Part shown: positions 16,559 through 23,669 of the stretch, in pieces
Position numbering within the stretch: the stretch's first letter is position 1
Layout: each line of letters opens with the position of its first letter
Source: CAYRYU01 sp964428355
Lineage (GTDB): Bacteria > Muiribacteriota > Ozemobacteria > Ozemobacterales > Ozemobacteraceae
Assembly: GCA_964428355.1 (NCBI GenBank)
Contig: CAYRYU010000101.1
Coordinates: forward strand, 1 to 26,137
DNA: 26,137 bases
Direction: 5' to 3'
Notes under the pieces: model-generated
What the model saw: only the letters and a program-made list of their open reading frames with translations
Database searches by the model: none
What the model was told of the DNA's origin: nothing
Translations under genes and position numbers: made by a program

Positions 16559-17405
16559 GTACCGAGTGCGCCGTCAGCAGGAAAGTACCACAGAGACCGG
16601 CCATCAGAATTGGGAAGGGGGACACCAGTAGCCGGCCCGACCAACCCCCCGTCAACTGGAATAGGTTGTAGAAAGCGTGCAGCAGTATGGCGGGATGGAG
16701 GCAGCGGTTCCAGATCGCCAGGACTCCGGTCCCCAGGCCCAGCCCGAAGGTGGCCAGAAACCGGGAGGGATCGCTCCCCACCGCGTGCAATCCGGCGAAG
16801 CAGAGGGAGGTCAGCAGTACCGCCTCGGTGTCGTCGGTGCGGGCCCGCAGCCAACCCAGGAGCGCCCCGCGGAAGAAAAACTCCTCGGCGATCGGAACCA
16901 GCAGGCCCATTCCGAGGAAGACCTCGGGGGTGAGTCCCGGGGAGGGATCCTGGGGGCCGAACGTCGGCACCAGAAGGCTGCCCCCGAAGAAGATGCTTAC
17001 CCAGGAGAGCCGGATGATGCGCTGGCGGCCGGTCTCATCGTGGCAAGCCAGGGGGCGCAGGGACCCGGACGCGCGCCACACGTCGCCGAAAACGAGAAAC
17101 AGCATTGCCAGCGCGGGAAGGAACGCCGCTACGGGGCCGGTATGGCCGATCCAGCTGTTGCGGACGAGATGGCCGAGGAACAGCGTGACCATGAGGATGA
17201 CCCAGAGTTTGCCTATGGTGGGCTCGGGAAGCTCGCTGCAGCCAGTGGTGCAGCCCGCCGGCAGGCCAGTCGGCGACCCCGGCGGCCCTTCAGGGCACAG
17301 GGGCGGGGGAGGGCCGCTCGGGGAACCAGCGCCGCGCTCCCTCGTCCCCGGCAGTGGCTTTTCCGGTGTGGCCGGGGGAAGGTTCGGTGTGGAATCGGTG
17401 CTCAC
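16533..17405 (-). CDS. CPBP family intramembrane metalloprotease (CAAX protease-related)
   Basis: A 290-residue membrane protease of the CPBP/Rce1-like family. After a Pro/Gly-rich cytosolic N-terminal tail of about 60 residues come several hydrophobic segments (WVILMVTLFLGHLV, GPVAAFLPALAMLFLVFG, FLATFGLGLGTGVLAIW, PILMAGLCGTFLLTA). The catalytic motifs are intact: EEFFFRG at 174-180, His207 in LCFAGLHAVG, and HxxxN at 243-247 in LLHAFYNLF. GTG 17405 was chosen because it overlaps the upstream TGA (GTGA) and GGGGGAG lies 7-8 bases before it; the open frame further upstream is a shadow. CPBP proteases occur in bacteriocin/peptide loci as processing or immunity factors. Here it lies between the pseudopilin-like gene and the RRE-radical SAM gene, suggesting peptide processing (inference). 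Confidence 0.87.
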   Translation of the reverse strand: MSTDSTPNLPPATPEKPLPGTRERGAGSPSGPPPPLCPEGPPGSPTGLPAGCTTGCSELPEPTIGKLWVILMVTLFLGHLVRNSWIGHTGPVAAFLPALAMLFLVFGDVWRASGSLRPLACHDETGRQRIIRLSWVSIFFGGSLLVPTFGPQDPSPGLTPEVFLGMGLLVPIAEEFFFRGALLGWLRARTDDTEAVLLTSLCFAGLHAVGSDPSRFLATFGLGLGTGVLAIWNRCLHPAILLHAFYNLFQLTGGWSGRLLVSPFPILMAGLCGTFLLTAHSVRVRPHPED

Positions 17406-18466
17406 GGTCGGGCTCCCCCGGGCTCGGGCTTCGCGAACAGCAGGTAGGACAACGGAGGGTGTCCGATCGCCTTGCCGCTTCCACTTCCCGATCGGAAAAC
17501 TTCGCCGACTTCCTGGCCGGCCAATACCAGGTCGAAGAGGTTCGTGCCGGTCCGGGATAGGGCACCCTCCCGGTCGCGGAACTCGAACATGCCGTCGAGT
17601 GCCCGCCGCACGAACAAGCCCGCCCCCTGCGCTTCGCGGTTGACCAAAAAGAGGCCCCGCACCCGGCCTTCCCACTCGCCGGTGGGATTGGGACGTCCGA
17701 ACCGGAAAACGAGGTCGTCGTCGGTGTCGAAGGCCTTGTCCGGACCGGCGCTGCGCAAGGCCACGGCTTCCACCGTTCCCGCATCGAGGCGGAAAGGGGT
17801 TCCCCAGCCATCGAGGGAATAGTTCTGCAGGGCGTAGACCGCCCCGGCGGGCAGTTCCTGGGGGCGGACGGGCAGGCAGATCTGCTGTTGCAACGAGCTC
17901 AGGCTGTACAGGTGGTGACGGTATTGGGAGATCGCGTCGCCGAGGATGGCGTGCACCAACGCTTCCGTGGCTCGGGCGGGATCGCGATACGCCTGAACCG
18001 GCAGCCGCTGCGGGTGGGGCAGCAGATTCCCCTGGTCGATGGCCGTGGTCGGTCCGCCCTGGGGGAAGATCAGGGACAGGCTCAGCAGGAGAGCTGCCCA
18101 CAGGGTTCCTCGGAAGGCGGAAGGGGTGGGAGGTGTCCCCGGTTCACGCTGTTCGGGACCCCGGTAGCGGAACCCGAGGCCCAGCACCACGAAAAACACC
18201 GTCGCCCATCCCATCAGGAGGCTTTCCGGACGGGTGGACAACCAGTTTCCCCAGTTGGAATCCCGGCCGTATACCTGCGTCGGGGTGACCGCCACGGTGG
18301 TGGAAGGGTTCGCCAGAGCAAGGTCGGCTTCCAGATCGATGACCTTGGCTTGGGCAAGCTCTCCACCATGAGGATAAAAGCTGCGCGGGTTGGCCGAGAT
18401 GTACCCGATATGCAGGAAGAGATCTCCGGTCGAAGGCTGGCTGCCGCTGATGATTCTCATGCTCAC
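17402..18466 (-). CDS. Two-TM protein with GspG/pseudopilin-like C-terminal domain
   Basis: A 354-residue protein not recognised as a named family. Residues 1-80 are of unknown type. Two membrane segments follow at about 82-99 (SLLMGWATVFFVVLGLGF) and 120-134 (TLWAALLLSLSLIF). Residues about 160-195 are helical. Residues 218-254 (LDGWGTPFRLDAG, then GPDKAFDTDDDLVF) closely resemble the C-terminal calcium-site loop of type II secretion GspG pseudopilins (usually DPWGxPY, then SxGxDGxxGTxDDI). It lacks a type IV prepilin signal, so it is not an ordinary pilin. The GTG at 18466 (or ATG 18460) has no clear Shine-Dalgarno and follows the small ORF stop by 8 bases, consistent with coupling. An in-frame TAG lies two codons upstream. 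Its stop overlaps the CPBP start. Confidence 0.72.
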   Translation of the reverse strand: MSMRIISGSQPSTGDLFLHIGYISANPRSFYPHGGELAQAKVIDLEADLALANPSTTVAVTPTQVYGRDSNWGNWLSTRPESLLMGWATVFFVVLGLGFRYRGPEQREPGTPPTPSAFRGTLWAALLLSLSLIFPQGGPTTAIDQGNLLPHPQRLPVQAYRDPARATEALVHAILGDAISQYRHHLYSLSSLQQQICLPVRPQELPAGAVYALQNYSLDGWGTPFRLDAGTVEAVALRSAGPDKAFDTDDDLVFRFGRPNPTGEWEGRVRGLFLVNREAQGAGLFVRRALDGMFEFRDREGALSRTGTNLFDLVLAGQEVGEVFRSGSGSGKAIGHPPLSYLLFAKPEPGGARP

Positions 18467-18474
18467 ATTCTACA

Positions 18475-18585
18475 CTATTTTAGGGTTGGGCGTCGCCATG
18501 AGTATTCGGCATGTTCTCCGCCCACCTGGTTGCCTTCCTTCGTCATCCTTTTCAGGAAGCTCTCTTTGGTCTTGGGCGGTGTCAT
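18475..18585 (-). CDS. Small ORF, candidate RiPP precursor peptide (36 aa)
   Basis: A 36-codon ORF starts with ATG at 18585 and ends with TAG. The peptide opens MTPPKTKESFLKRM, a Lys/Glu-rich amphipathic leader-like stretch. It then passes through a Gly-Gly (residues 22-23) to a short tail, EHAEYSWRRPTLK. The tail holds the only Tyr (28) and only Trp (30), residues that radical SAM maturases commonly crosslink. Glu24 and Tyr28 are spaced ExxxY as in PqqA. There are no cysteines. It lies 8 bases upstream of the membrane protein gene, on the same strand and at the head of a module encoding an RRE-radical SAM-SPASM enzyme. The frame extends upstream to an ATG at 18642. Neither start has a strong Shine-Dalgarno. 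The peptide is real only if conserved in relatives; precursor status is inference. Confidence 0.5.
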   Translation of the reverse strand: MTPPKTKESFLKRMTKEGNQVGGEHAEYSWRRPTLK

Positions 18586-18663
18586 GGAACCGAGCCCTTT
18601 TTCGTGCTGCCACAATCCGAGACTTAAGTTCGTGGGAATCATCTCTCAGAGCGAAATCAACAG

Positions 18664-18690
18664 TTGACCCGGGGGCGGTTTTCGTATAGA
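18664..18690 (+). promoter_or_regulatory. Candidate promoter of the zinc carboxypeptidase gene
   Basis: TTGACC (18664-18669) is followed by TATAGA (18685-18690). The spacer is 15 bp, shorter than ideal; shifting the -10 to TAGACT gives 17 bp. Transcription would begin near 18699, about 60 nt before the ATG at 18761. Confidence 0.35.
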
Positions 18691-18760
18691 CTGCAAGAAA
18701 ATGCCGCGGGTCCCGTCCGGAGTCCGCTTTTCCCCGGTCGAATCCATCTGGAGTTCAAAC

Positions 18761-20239
18761 ATGAAGCGAACCTTCTTTGTCCTTTTTTTCCTCTGCCTCT
18801 CGATTTCCTCTGCAGTTGCGGAGGGAAAAAGCCTGATTCGGGTTTCGGGGCTTTCGGATGCCGAAATGAAGATCTTCCTGCACGGGGATTTCGACATGAC
18901 CCGACGGGGGAAAGATTTCTTCGAGGCAGTCGTTTCTCCCGAGGAGGTCGAGGTTTTCCACAAAACCCATTTCAAGACCGTGACCCTGATTCCCGATCTC
19001 GATGCCTACATAGCGCAAAGGATGACGGAACAGACGGCAGGGGCGGCATACTTCACCTATGACACGATGTGTGCCCAGTTGAAAGCGTGGGCGGATTCCT
19101 TCCCGGGAATTGCCCGGGTTTCCTCAATCGGAAAAAGCGTGGAAGGTCGCGATATCTGGGCAGTGAAAGTCAGCGACAATCCTGACCAGGACGAGCGGGA
19201 ACCCGCCTGCCTCTTCATGGGGGCTCATCACGCGCGCGAATGGATCTCAATGGAAGTGACCATGGCCACCTTGAAAACTCTTCTCGAAGGTTACGGGAAA
19301 GACGAACGCTTGACCCAAATGGTGGACGAGCGCGAAATCTGGTTCGTCCCCATGGTGAACCCCGATGGCGTAACATATTCCCAGACCTCGTACAAATACT
19401 GGCGGAAGAATCGTCGCCCCCTGGGGCAGTATTTCGGGGTTGACCTCAACCGAAATTATGGCTATCACTGGAATCCATCCTCAACTTCCTCGGCTTACAG
19501 CGAGACATTTCCGGGAACCGCCGCTTTCAGCGAACCCGAGGTGGCCGCGATCAAAACCCTTGCCGAAGAGGTTCATCCCCAGAGCAGTATCGCATTCCAC
19601 AGCTATTCGGAACTCATCCTCTTCCCCTTCGCCTACGATTACGACGTTCCCAACCCCGATCTCGCGGTTTTCCAGCAAGTCGGCAAGGAGATGGCGGAGT
19701 TCAACGGCTATACGGTCCAGAACTGCACCGAACTCTATCCGGCGGCGGGAATCTCCGATGACTGGCTTTACGGCGATCTGAAGACCATCGCGTTCACCAT
19801 CGAAATCGGTCGGGAATTCATCCCCCCTGCGTCAGAAATCGCCGGCATCAACGCCGTTATCGTTCCATCCGCCCTTCGGCTGATCGAGCGCACGGCCGCA
19901 ATCGCCGTCACCGCGCCTTCCGGGCAGGAGACATTCATCGCCTCCCTGGCCTTGAATGACGGTTTGGATGCCTATTCCCTCGGTAGGGCACTCAACCCGA
20001 AACTTTCGGGAGAAGCCAGGGAAAGGCTTTCCTCCCGCATGGATAGAGTGTCCCGAAGAATCGCCCGCCTGGCTGCCGATCAACTTGCGATCGGAAACCG
20101 GACCCCACTCGACAGGGTTCTTTCCACCCAGGGGCACCAGGGAATCATCGCCTACCTGCGATCTTGCGTCAGGTTCGACCTGGCCCACGGAGTGACCTTT
20201 TCCCCGGACCTTCTCGCGGAGTTGGAAATCCGGCCCTGA
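18761..20239 (+). CDS. Secreted M14 family zinc carboxypeptidase
   Basis: A 492-residue metallocarboxypeptidase that removes C-terminal residues from peptides. The signal peptide covers about 1-20 (MKRTFFVLFFLCLSISSAVA), so it is exported. A propeptide-like region (about 21-95) precedes the M14 catalytic domain. Zinc ligands are His157 and Glu160 in GAHHAREW and His280 in SIAFHSYSE. Asn230-Arg231 in VDLNRNYG bind the substrate carboxylate, and the catalytic Glu is Glu348 in FTIEIGREF. About 100 residues after the catalytic domain have no assigned function. ATG 18761 was chosen because GGAG lies 7 bases upstream and it opens with the signal peptide. It is divergent from the radical SAM module and has base composition like the rest of the window. 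A link to that module is possible but unsupported. Confidence 0.92.
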   Translation: MKRTFFVLFFLCLSISSAVAEGKSLIRVSGLSDAEMKIFLHGDFDMTRRGKDFFEAVVSPEEVEVFHKTHFKTVTLIPDLDAYIAQRMTEQTAGAAYFTYDTMCAQLKAWADSFPGIARVSSIGKSVEGRDIWAVKVSDNPDQDEREPACLFMGAHHAREWISMEVTMATLKTLLEGYGKDERLTQMVDEREIWFVPMVNPDGVTYSQTSYKYWRKNRRPLGQYFGVDLNRNYGYHWNPSSTSSAYSETFPGTAAFSEPEVAAIKTLAEEVHPQSSIAFHSYSELILFPFAYDYDVPNPDLAVFQQVGKEMAEFNGYTVQNCTELYPAAGISDDWLYGDLKTIAFTIEIGREFIPPASEIAGINAVIVPSALRLIERTAAIAVTAPSGQETFIASLALNDGLDAYSLGRALNPKLSGEARERLSSRMDRVSRRIARLAADQLAIGNRTPLDRVLSTQGHQGIIAYLRSCVRFDLAHGVTFSPDLLAELEIRP

Positions 20240-20242
20240 AGG

Positions 20243-21844
20243 TCACCCCGCCTTCCGGATGCGTTCCTGGAAAAGACGCTCGAGCCCAAGGATCAACCCA
20301 GCCGAGATCCTGACAGATTCTATGCTGTCGCCCGGTTCTCCCGCCGCGATCCTGCGGGCGATCTCGGAATACATGTTCCCGTAACTCGAAAGCTTGTTGA
20401 TTCCAGCTTTCCTGATGATGCGGGCCCCGTTTTCGGCAAGGTAGGTTCCTCCGTCGGTCATCCTGACCGTTACATCGGGCCGACGAAGCTCGATATAGTC
20501 CCGTAACCCGATCCGTTCGCTTCCCTGGTCGGTCAGGACCATGGTGAAGAAAGCGCCGTTGGCGCACCTGACGGATACGTTGAGAGTTTCATCGGGGGCG
20601 ATGACAAGGTCGAACCATTCCACTTCGGGATACCGGTTGAGAAAGAGGAAATGGTCGAGCCAGTGGCAACCATTGGAAACGAGTCGACTTCGCGAGTTGG
20701 GCCACCTGTACCAATGGTTGGGCGGTAAAGGGACCTCGTATACCAGGCAGCTGTATGAGATCGGGGTCTCCGAGGAGTCCGAACCCAGGTCTTCCCAGGC
20801 AAATTTGTTGAAAGAAAGGAAGCGCTTGTGAAAGCAGGAAAACAATTTCGGGCCGTTCTTTCCGAGCGCTCCAAGGAGCAACCCAAGCTGGTCCTCAGTC
20901 GTGGCGACGGGTTTTTCGACTACGGCGTAGGCCCCCTGCTCGAGAGCAGCCAATGCCACCGGAACATGGGTGTGATGGAATCCGGCAGCGAAGTAGACAT
21001 CGGCTTTTTCCCCCGCCCTTGGATCCGGGCAGGTGTCCCAGGAGTTTCCGGTCATGGTCCGGTCGACCTGAGTCGGATCGATCTCGTGGATTCCCTCGAT
21101 AAGAATGTGGGGAGAGACATTTGGAATGAGGAAGGTCTTGGCGTAGTTCCCGAACCCGAAGATCACGCCCCGCGGTTTCTTGGTGAATGAAGCGCGGGAG
21201 AGAGCCGGTATCGATTCGGAAAGGGTCGATTTCAGCTTGTTGACGATCGGGAGTCGTTCCGCTCCTTTCCAGGTTTCGTTCGCAAGGAGGGTCTTTACCC
21301 GGTCCATGGTTTTTTGTGCAATTTCGGCGGGAAAGGCATCACCGGAAAACTGGGAATGGGTTCCGATGCGGGAAATCGGTTGGTCGACAAGGCTTTCTGA
21401 AGATGGAGGAACCCTCAGGACCGACCCCTTTTCGATCGCCTCGCGGGGAAGAACAATGGGGTCTGAGGGAATAGCCATGAAGCCCTCGGGGAGAACCAAC
21501 CTTTCGACGCATGGAGGATGGCAATTGGCGAGGAAGATGACTTCCTGGCCCTCCTGGAATGTTCCGCCCGGGGGCGCTTCGAGAACAATCCCCATACCGC
21601 ATGAGAGGAACTTTTCGTTCCGCCCGGTTTCACGCATCCGGGACCGGATTTTCCGGAACAGCTGACGAAAACCGATCTCCAGAAGGTAGTTTGCCACGAG
21701 CCGAAGGCTTCTGGGGCGGATGTAGAACATTCCCTCGATCCGTTCGAGGTTTTTCATAGCGAGAACCTTCACCCGATACTGATCTTTCGGGCGGTGATAA
21801 TCAGGATAGCCGTCCTCCCAAGACTGCCCAACGAGAATATGCAC
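20243..21844 (-). CDS. Gfo/Idh/MocA oxidoreductase with a degenerate GroES-like N-terminal domain
   Basis: A 533-residue protein. Its C-terminal two thirds (from about 225) is a Gfo/Idh/MocA dehydrogenase: RGVIFGFGNYAKTFLIPNV as NAD-binding motif, AYAVVEKPVATT, FSCFHKRFLSFN and SNGCHWLDHFLFL. The N-terminal 200 residues resemble only the GroES-like part of the fused dehydrogenase encoded at 9958-12084: RQLFRKIRSRM, FLSCGMGIVLE, FQEGQEVIFLAN and LPEGFMAIP parallel RQVLQKIRTDG, LGYCNAGQVLE, FKPGDRVVSNG and IPANLCARIP there. The MDR Rossmann fold is absent. The GTG start at 21844 was chosen because AGAGGAGGA lies just upstream; ATG 21877 lacks such a site. It is convergent with the carboxypeptidase gene (3 bp apart). 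Probably a surface-glycan sugar oxidoreductase; substrate unknown. Confidence 0.82.
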   Translation of the reverse strand: MHILVGQSWEDGYPDYHRPKDQYRVKVLAMKNLERIEGMFYIRPRSLRLVANYLLEIGFRQLFRKIRSRMRETGRNEKFLSCGMGIVLEAPPGGTFQEGQEVIFLANCHPPCVERLVLPEGFMAIPSDPIVLPREAIEKGSVLRVPPSSESLVDQPISRIGTHSQFSGDAFPAEIAQKTMDRVKTLLANETWKGAERLPIVNKLKSTLSESIPALSRASFTKKPRGVIFGFGNYAKTFLIPNVSPHILIEGIHEIDPTQVDRTMTGNSWDTCPDPRAGEKADVYFAAGFHHTHVPVALAALEQGAYAVVEKPVATTEDQLGLLLGALGKNGPKLFSCFHKRFLSFNKFAWEDLGSDSSETPISYSCLVYEVPLPPNHWYRWPNSRSRLVSNGCHWLDHFLFLNRYPEVEWFDLVIAPDETLNVSVRCANGAFFTMVLTDQGSERIGLRDYIELRRPDVTVRMTDGGTYLAENGARIIRKAGINKLSSYGNMYSEIARRIAAGEPGDSIESVRISAGLILGLERLFQERIRKAG

Positions 21845-21850
21845 GGGCTT

Positions 21851-21859
21851 TCCTCCTCT
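21851..21859 (-). promoter_or_regulatory. Strong ribosome binding site that fixes a GTG start
   Basis: AGAGGAGGA on the minus strand precedes the GTG at 21844 by about 6 bases. This favours GTG over the ATG 33 bases further upstream. Confidence 0.7.
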
Positions 21860-22105
21860 GCTCCCAGCATCCGCCATTCAGGGCATTGCGGCCACCGGGG
21901 GAACATCGATCTTCGGATGAAGGTTATCAGGAAAACCTCCTCGAGACAACCACCCGGGATCCATGTAATGACCCAGGAACGGCTATCGATATCCGAGCCT
22001 CGAGATGGCATGGTCAGAAGCGGTCTGTTGTTTCAGTTGCCTGACAAAGCAAGGGTTCGAAGCAGTTGCAGGCAATCTCCCCGCGGGATGGTGGATGCCG
22101 TGCCC

Positions 22106-22134
22106 TTGCAATCTTTAGGGAATTTTCATATACT
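22106..22134 (+). promoter_or_regulatory. Probable promoter of resB-ccsA, close to the start codon
   Basis: TTGCAA (22106-22111) and TATACT (22129-22134) are exactly 17 bp apart. Transcription would begin near 22141, within a base or two of the first ATG (22143). The message is therefore leaderless or nearly so, unless translation starts at 22155/22158. Confidence 0.55.
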
Positions 22135-22142
22135 CCACCGCT

Positions 22143-23669
22143 ATGGTGAACCTCATGATGCGGTTCCTGGTTTCGCTTCGGACCGCCATTTTCCTGATCG
22201 GCTTTCTGTGCCTGTTTTCCATCATTGGAACGGTGATTCCACAGGGATTGGAATTGCATGAATACCTCATCTGGTCTCCCCATTTGGGGGAACACATTCT
22301 GAAGTTTGGTCTCGACCAGCTTTTCAGGGGGAGGGTTTTCCAGGGCACCCTTCTCATGCTGACCATCTCGACTGTTTTCTGCATCGTGGCCCGTCTTCGA
22401 CTGACCCGCGATCGCCTTTGGAAACGCCTCGAACGGGTGACGGTGCCCCAGGTAAAGGCCTTCCGTGTGGGCTGTCGGATCCCCTCAGGTGGTGCACCCG
22501 ATTTCGGAAAGATCCGGGGGGAATCCCGAGCACTCGATGACGGAACAGAAATCCGCCTGAATGTTTCAGGAAAGCCATCGCTTGTCGGGGGGATCCTGAT
22601 TCACATGGGTTTCCTCGGAATCCTGGCCGGGGGCCTTCTCAGCTACAATCTTGCCGCGGAAATGACAATCCACGGGAGGAAGGGAATGGCCTTTCCGATC
22701 CCGGACGTGCCCTCCATTCTTGCCGCAAATGAAGCCGACAGAATTCAAAGGGTCGCGAGATTCGTCCAGGGCCGGGACCCCAAGGATCCGCAACTGGAGC
22801 ATTTTCTGGCCAGGGTGGATCGGTTGAAGGATCTTTTCGACAAGGGTTTATCCCAACCAAGGTTCCGGATCTGTCTCGATGATTTGTGGCTGGACAATGC
22901 CTCGGGACCGGAGTCCGCAATGGGCCTGGTGCGGGGCCGGAACACCCGTATATCGGTCTTCGACTCGGACGGTCGGAAGAGCGAGGCGGTCTTGCGGGTT
23001 AACGAGCCTTTCAGGCTTGCTCCCTTCGTCCTCTATCAGGCGGGGTGGGCTTTCCGATACGAAAAGGTGAAGTTCGGCGTCCAGGGCGGACCCCGCGATT
23101 CTGGTGGCGGGCCAACCGTGCCCGAACGCGAAATCGTGCTTCAAGAAGGGGTCCCCTTCCAGCCGGATTGGAGTTCCCAGAGCTTCGTTCTGGAAAGGTT
23201 CATCCCGAACTTCGGTATCAGGGGTGGGGAGATTTTTCAGGTCTCTGACGATCTACGAAAACCCGCGGCCCTGATCTATGCCCGGGATTCCAACAACGGG
23301 GAAGTCGGTCGCACATGGGGTTTTGGACCGGAAAACGCTTCACTGAGCCGCTCCGTCCCGGGTCTGCCGTATACTTTCATCATCAAGGATTCGCAACCGG
23401 AGATGGAAACGGTTCTGAGGATTACCCACGATCCCGGGGTCCCGCTGGTATGGCTTGGTTGTGGAGTCCTGACCCTGGGATTGTTCCTTTCGTTCTACAT
23501 TGCCTATATCGAGGTCTGGGTGGTCCGGAACCCTGACGGGTCCGTTTTGATCGCGGTATGGGGAAACCGGCCGACCACAGTTCTTGCAAGGCTCCTCGAA
23601 GAATGGAAAATGGAACTTGGGCCTTTGATGGAAAACACGTCAGGTGAAGTCAACGGAGGCCATGCGTGA
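22143..23669 (+). CDS. resB: Cytochrome c biogenesis protein ResB (Ccs1)
   Basis: A 508-residue integral membrane protein of the ResB/Ccs1 family. With CcsA it forms the System II heme lyase that attaches heme to apocytochromes c outside the membrane. Membrane segments: near the N-terminus (VSLRTAIFLIGFLCLFSIIGTVIPQG), about 67-84 (GTLLMLTISTVFCIVARL), about 147-167 (GGILIHMGFLGILAGGLLSY) and near the C-terminus (WLGCGVLTLGLFLSFYIAYIEVWV). The large segment between the third and fourth is the expected extracytoplasmic domain. HMGF in TM3 carries a His typical of heme handling. Starts at 22155 or 22158 are alternatives supported by GGTGA; 22143 is the longest. Overlaps ccsA by 4 bp (GTGA). Confidence 0.92.
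   Translation: MVNLMMRFLVSLRTAIFLIGFLCLFSIIGTVIPQGLELHEYLIWSPHLGEHILKFGLDQLFRGRVFQGTLLMLTISTVFCIVARLRLTRDRLWKRLERVTVPQVKAFRVGCRIPSGGAPDFGKIRGESRALDDGTEIRLNVSGKPSLVGGILIHMGFLGILAGGLLSYNLAAEMTIHGRKGMAFPIPDVPSILAANEADRIQRVARFVQGRDPKDPQLEHFLARVDRLKDLFDKGLSQPRFRICLDDLWLDNASGPESAMGLVRGRNTRISVFDSDGRKSEAVLRVNEPFRLAPFVLYQAGWAFRYEKVKFGVQGGPRDSGGGPTVPEREIVLQEGVPFQPDWSSQSFVLERFIPNFGIRGGEIFQVSDDLRKPAALIYARDSNNGEVGRTWGFGPENASLSRSVPGLPYTFIIKDSQPEMETVLRITHDPGVPLVWLGCGVLTLGLFLSFYIAYIEVWVVRNPDGSVLIAVWGNRPTTVLARLLEEWKMELGPLMENTSGEVNGGHA

Larger units (their letters stand above)
21845..22142. other. Divergent intergenic region of about 300 bp
   Basis: This separates the minus-strand oxidoreductase from plus-strand resB. 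It holds the oxidoreductase ribosome site, an inverted repeat TTGCCTG (22037-22043) / CAGGCAA (22069-22075) with a 25-nt loop, and the resB promoter candidate. The inverted repeat sits just upstream of that promoter and could be an operator, but no regulator is implied. No gene or RNA was recognised. Confidence 0.4.

Noticed and set aside
17406..18101. Upstream extension of the CPBP protease frame
   Set aside because: It overlaps the 354-aa gene in another frame on the same strand, is Pro/Gly/Arg-rich noise, and the GTGA overlap with a strong ribosome site at 17405 gives a better start.
18467..18600. Possibility that the 354-aa gene is the frameshifted 3' part of a longer gene
   Set aside because: An in-frame TAG lies two codons before its start, and the upstream minus-strand frame ends cleanly 8 bases before it with a compact peptide of different character. 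A separate small gene explains it better, though truncation is not fully excluded.
18390..18689. 99-codon plus-strand frame with a hydrophobic stretch (LMILMLTFYTILGLGVAM)
   Set aside because: It overlaps the 5' end of the 354-aa gene and the small ORF antisense, and the remainder is Ser/Arg-rich noise.
22050..22075. GGTTCGAA resembling a tRNA T-loop
   Set aside because: The flanking bases do not pair as a T-stem and no D-arm, anticodon arm or acceptor stem is present.
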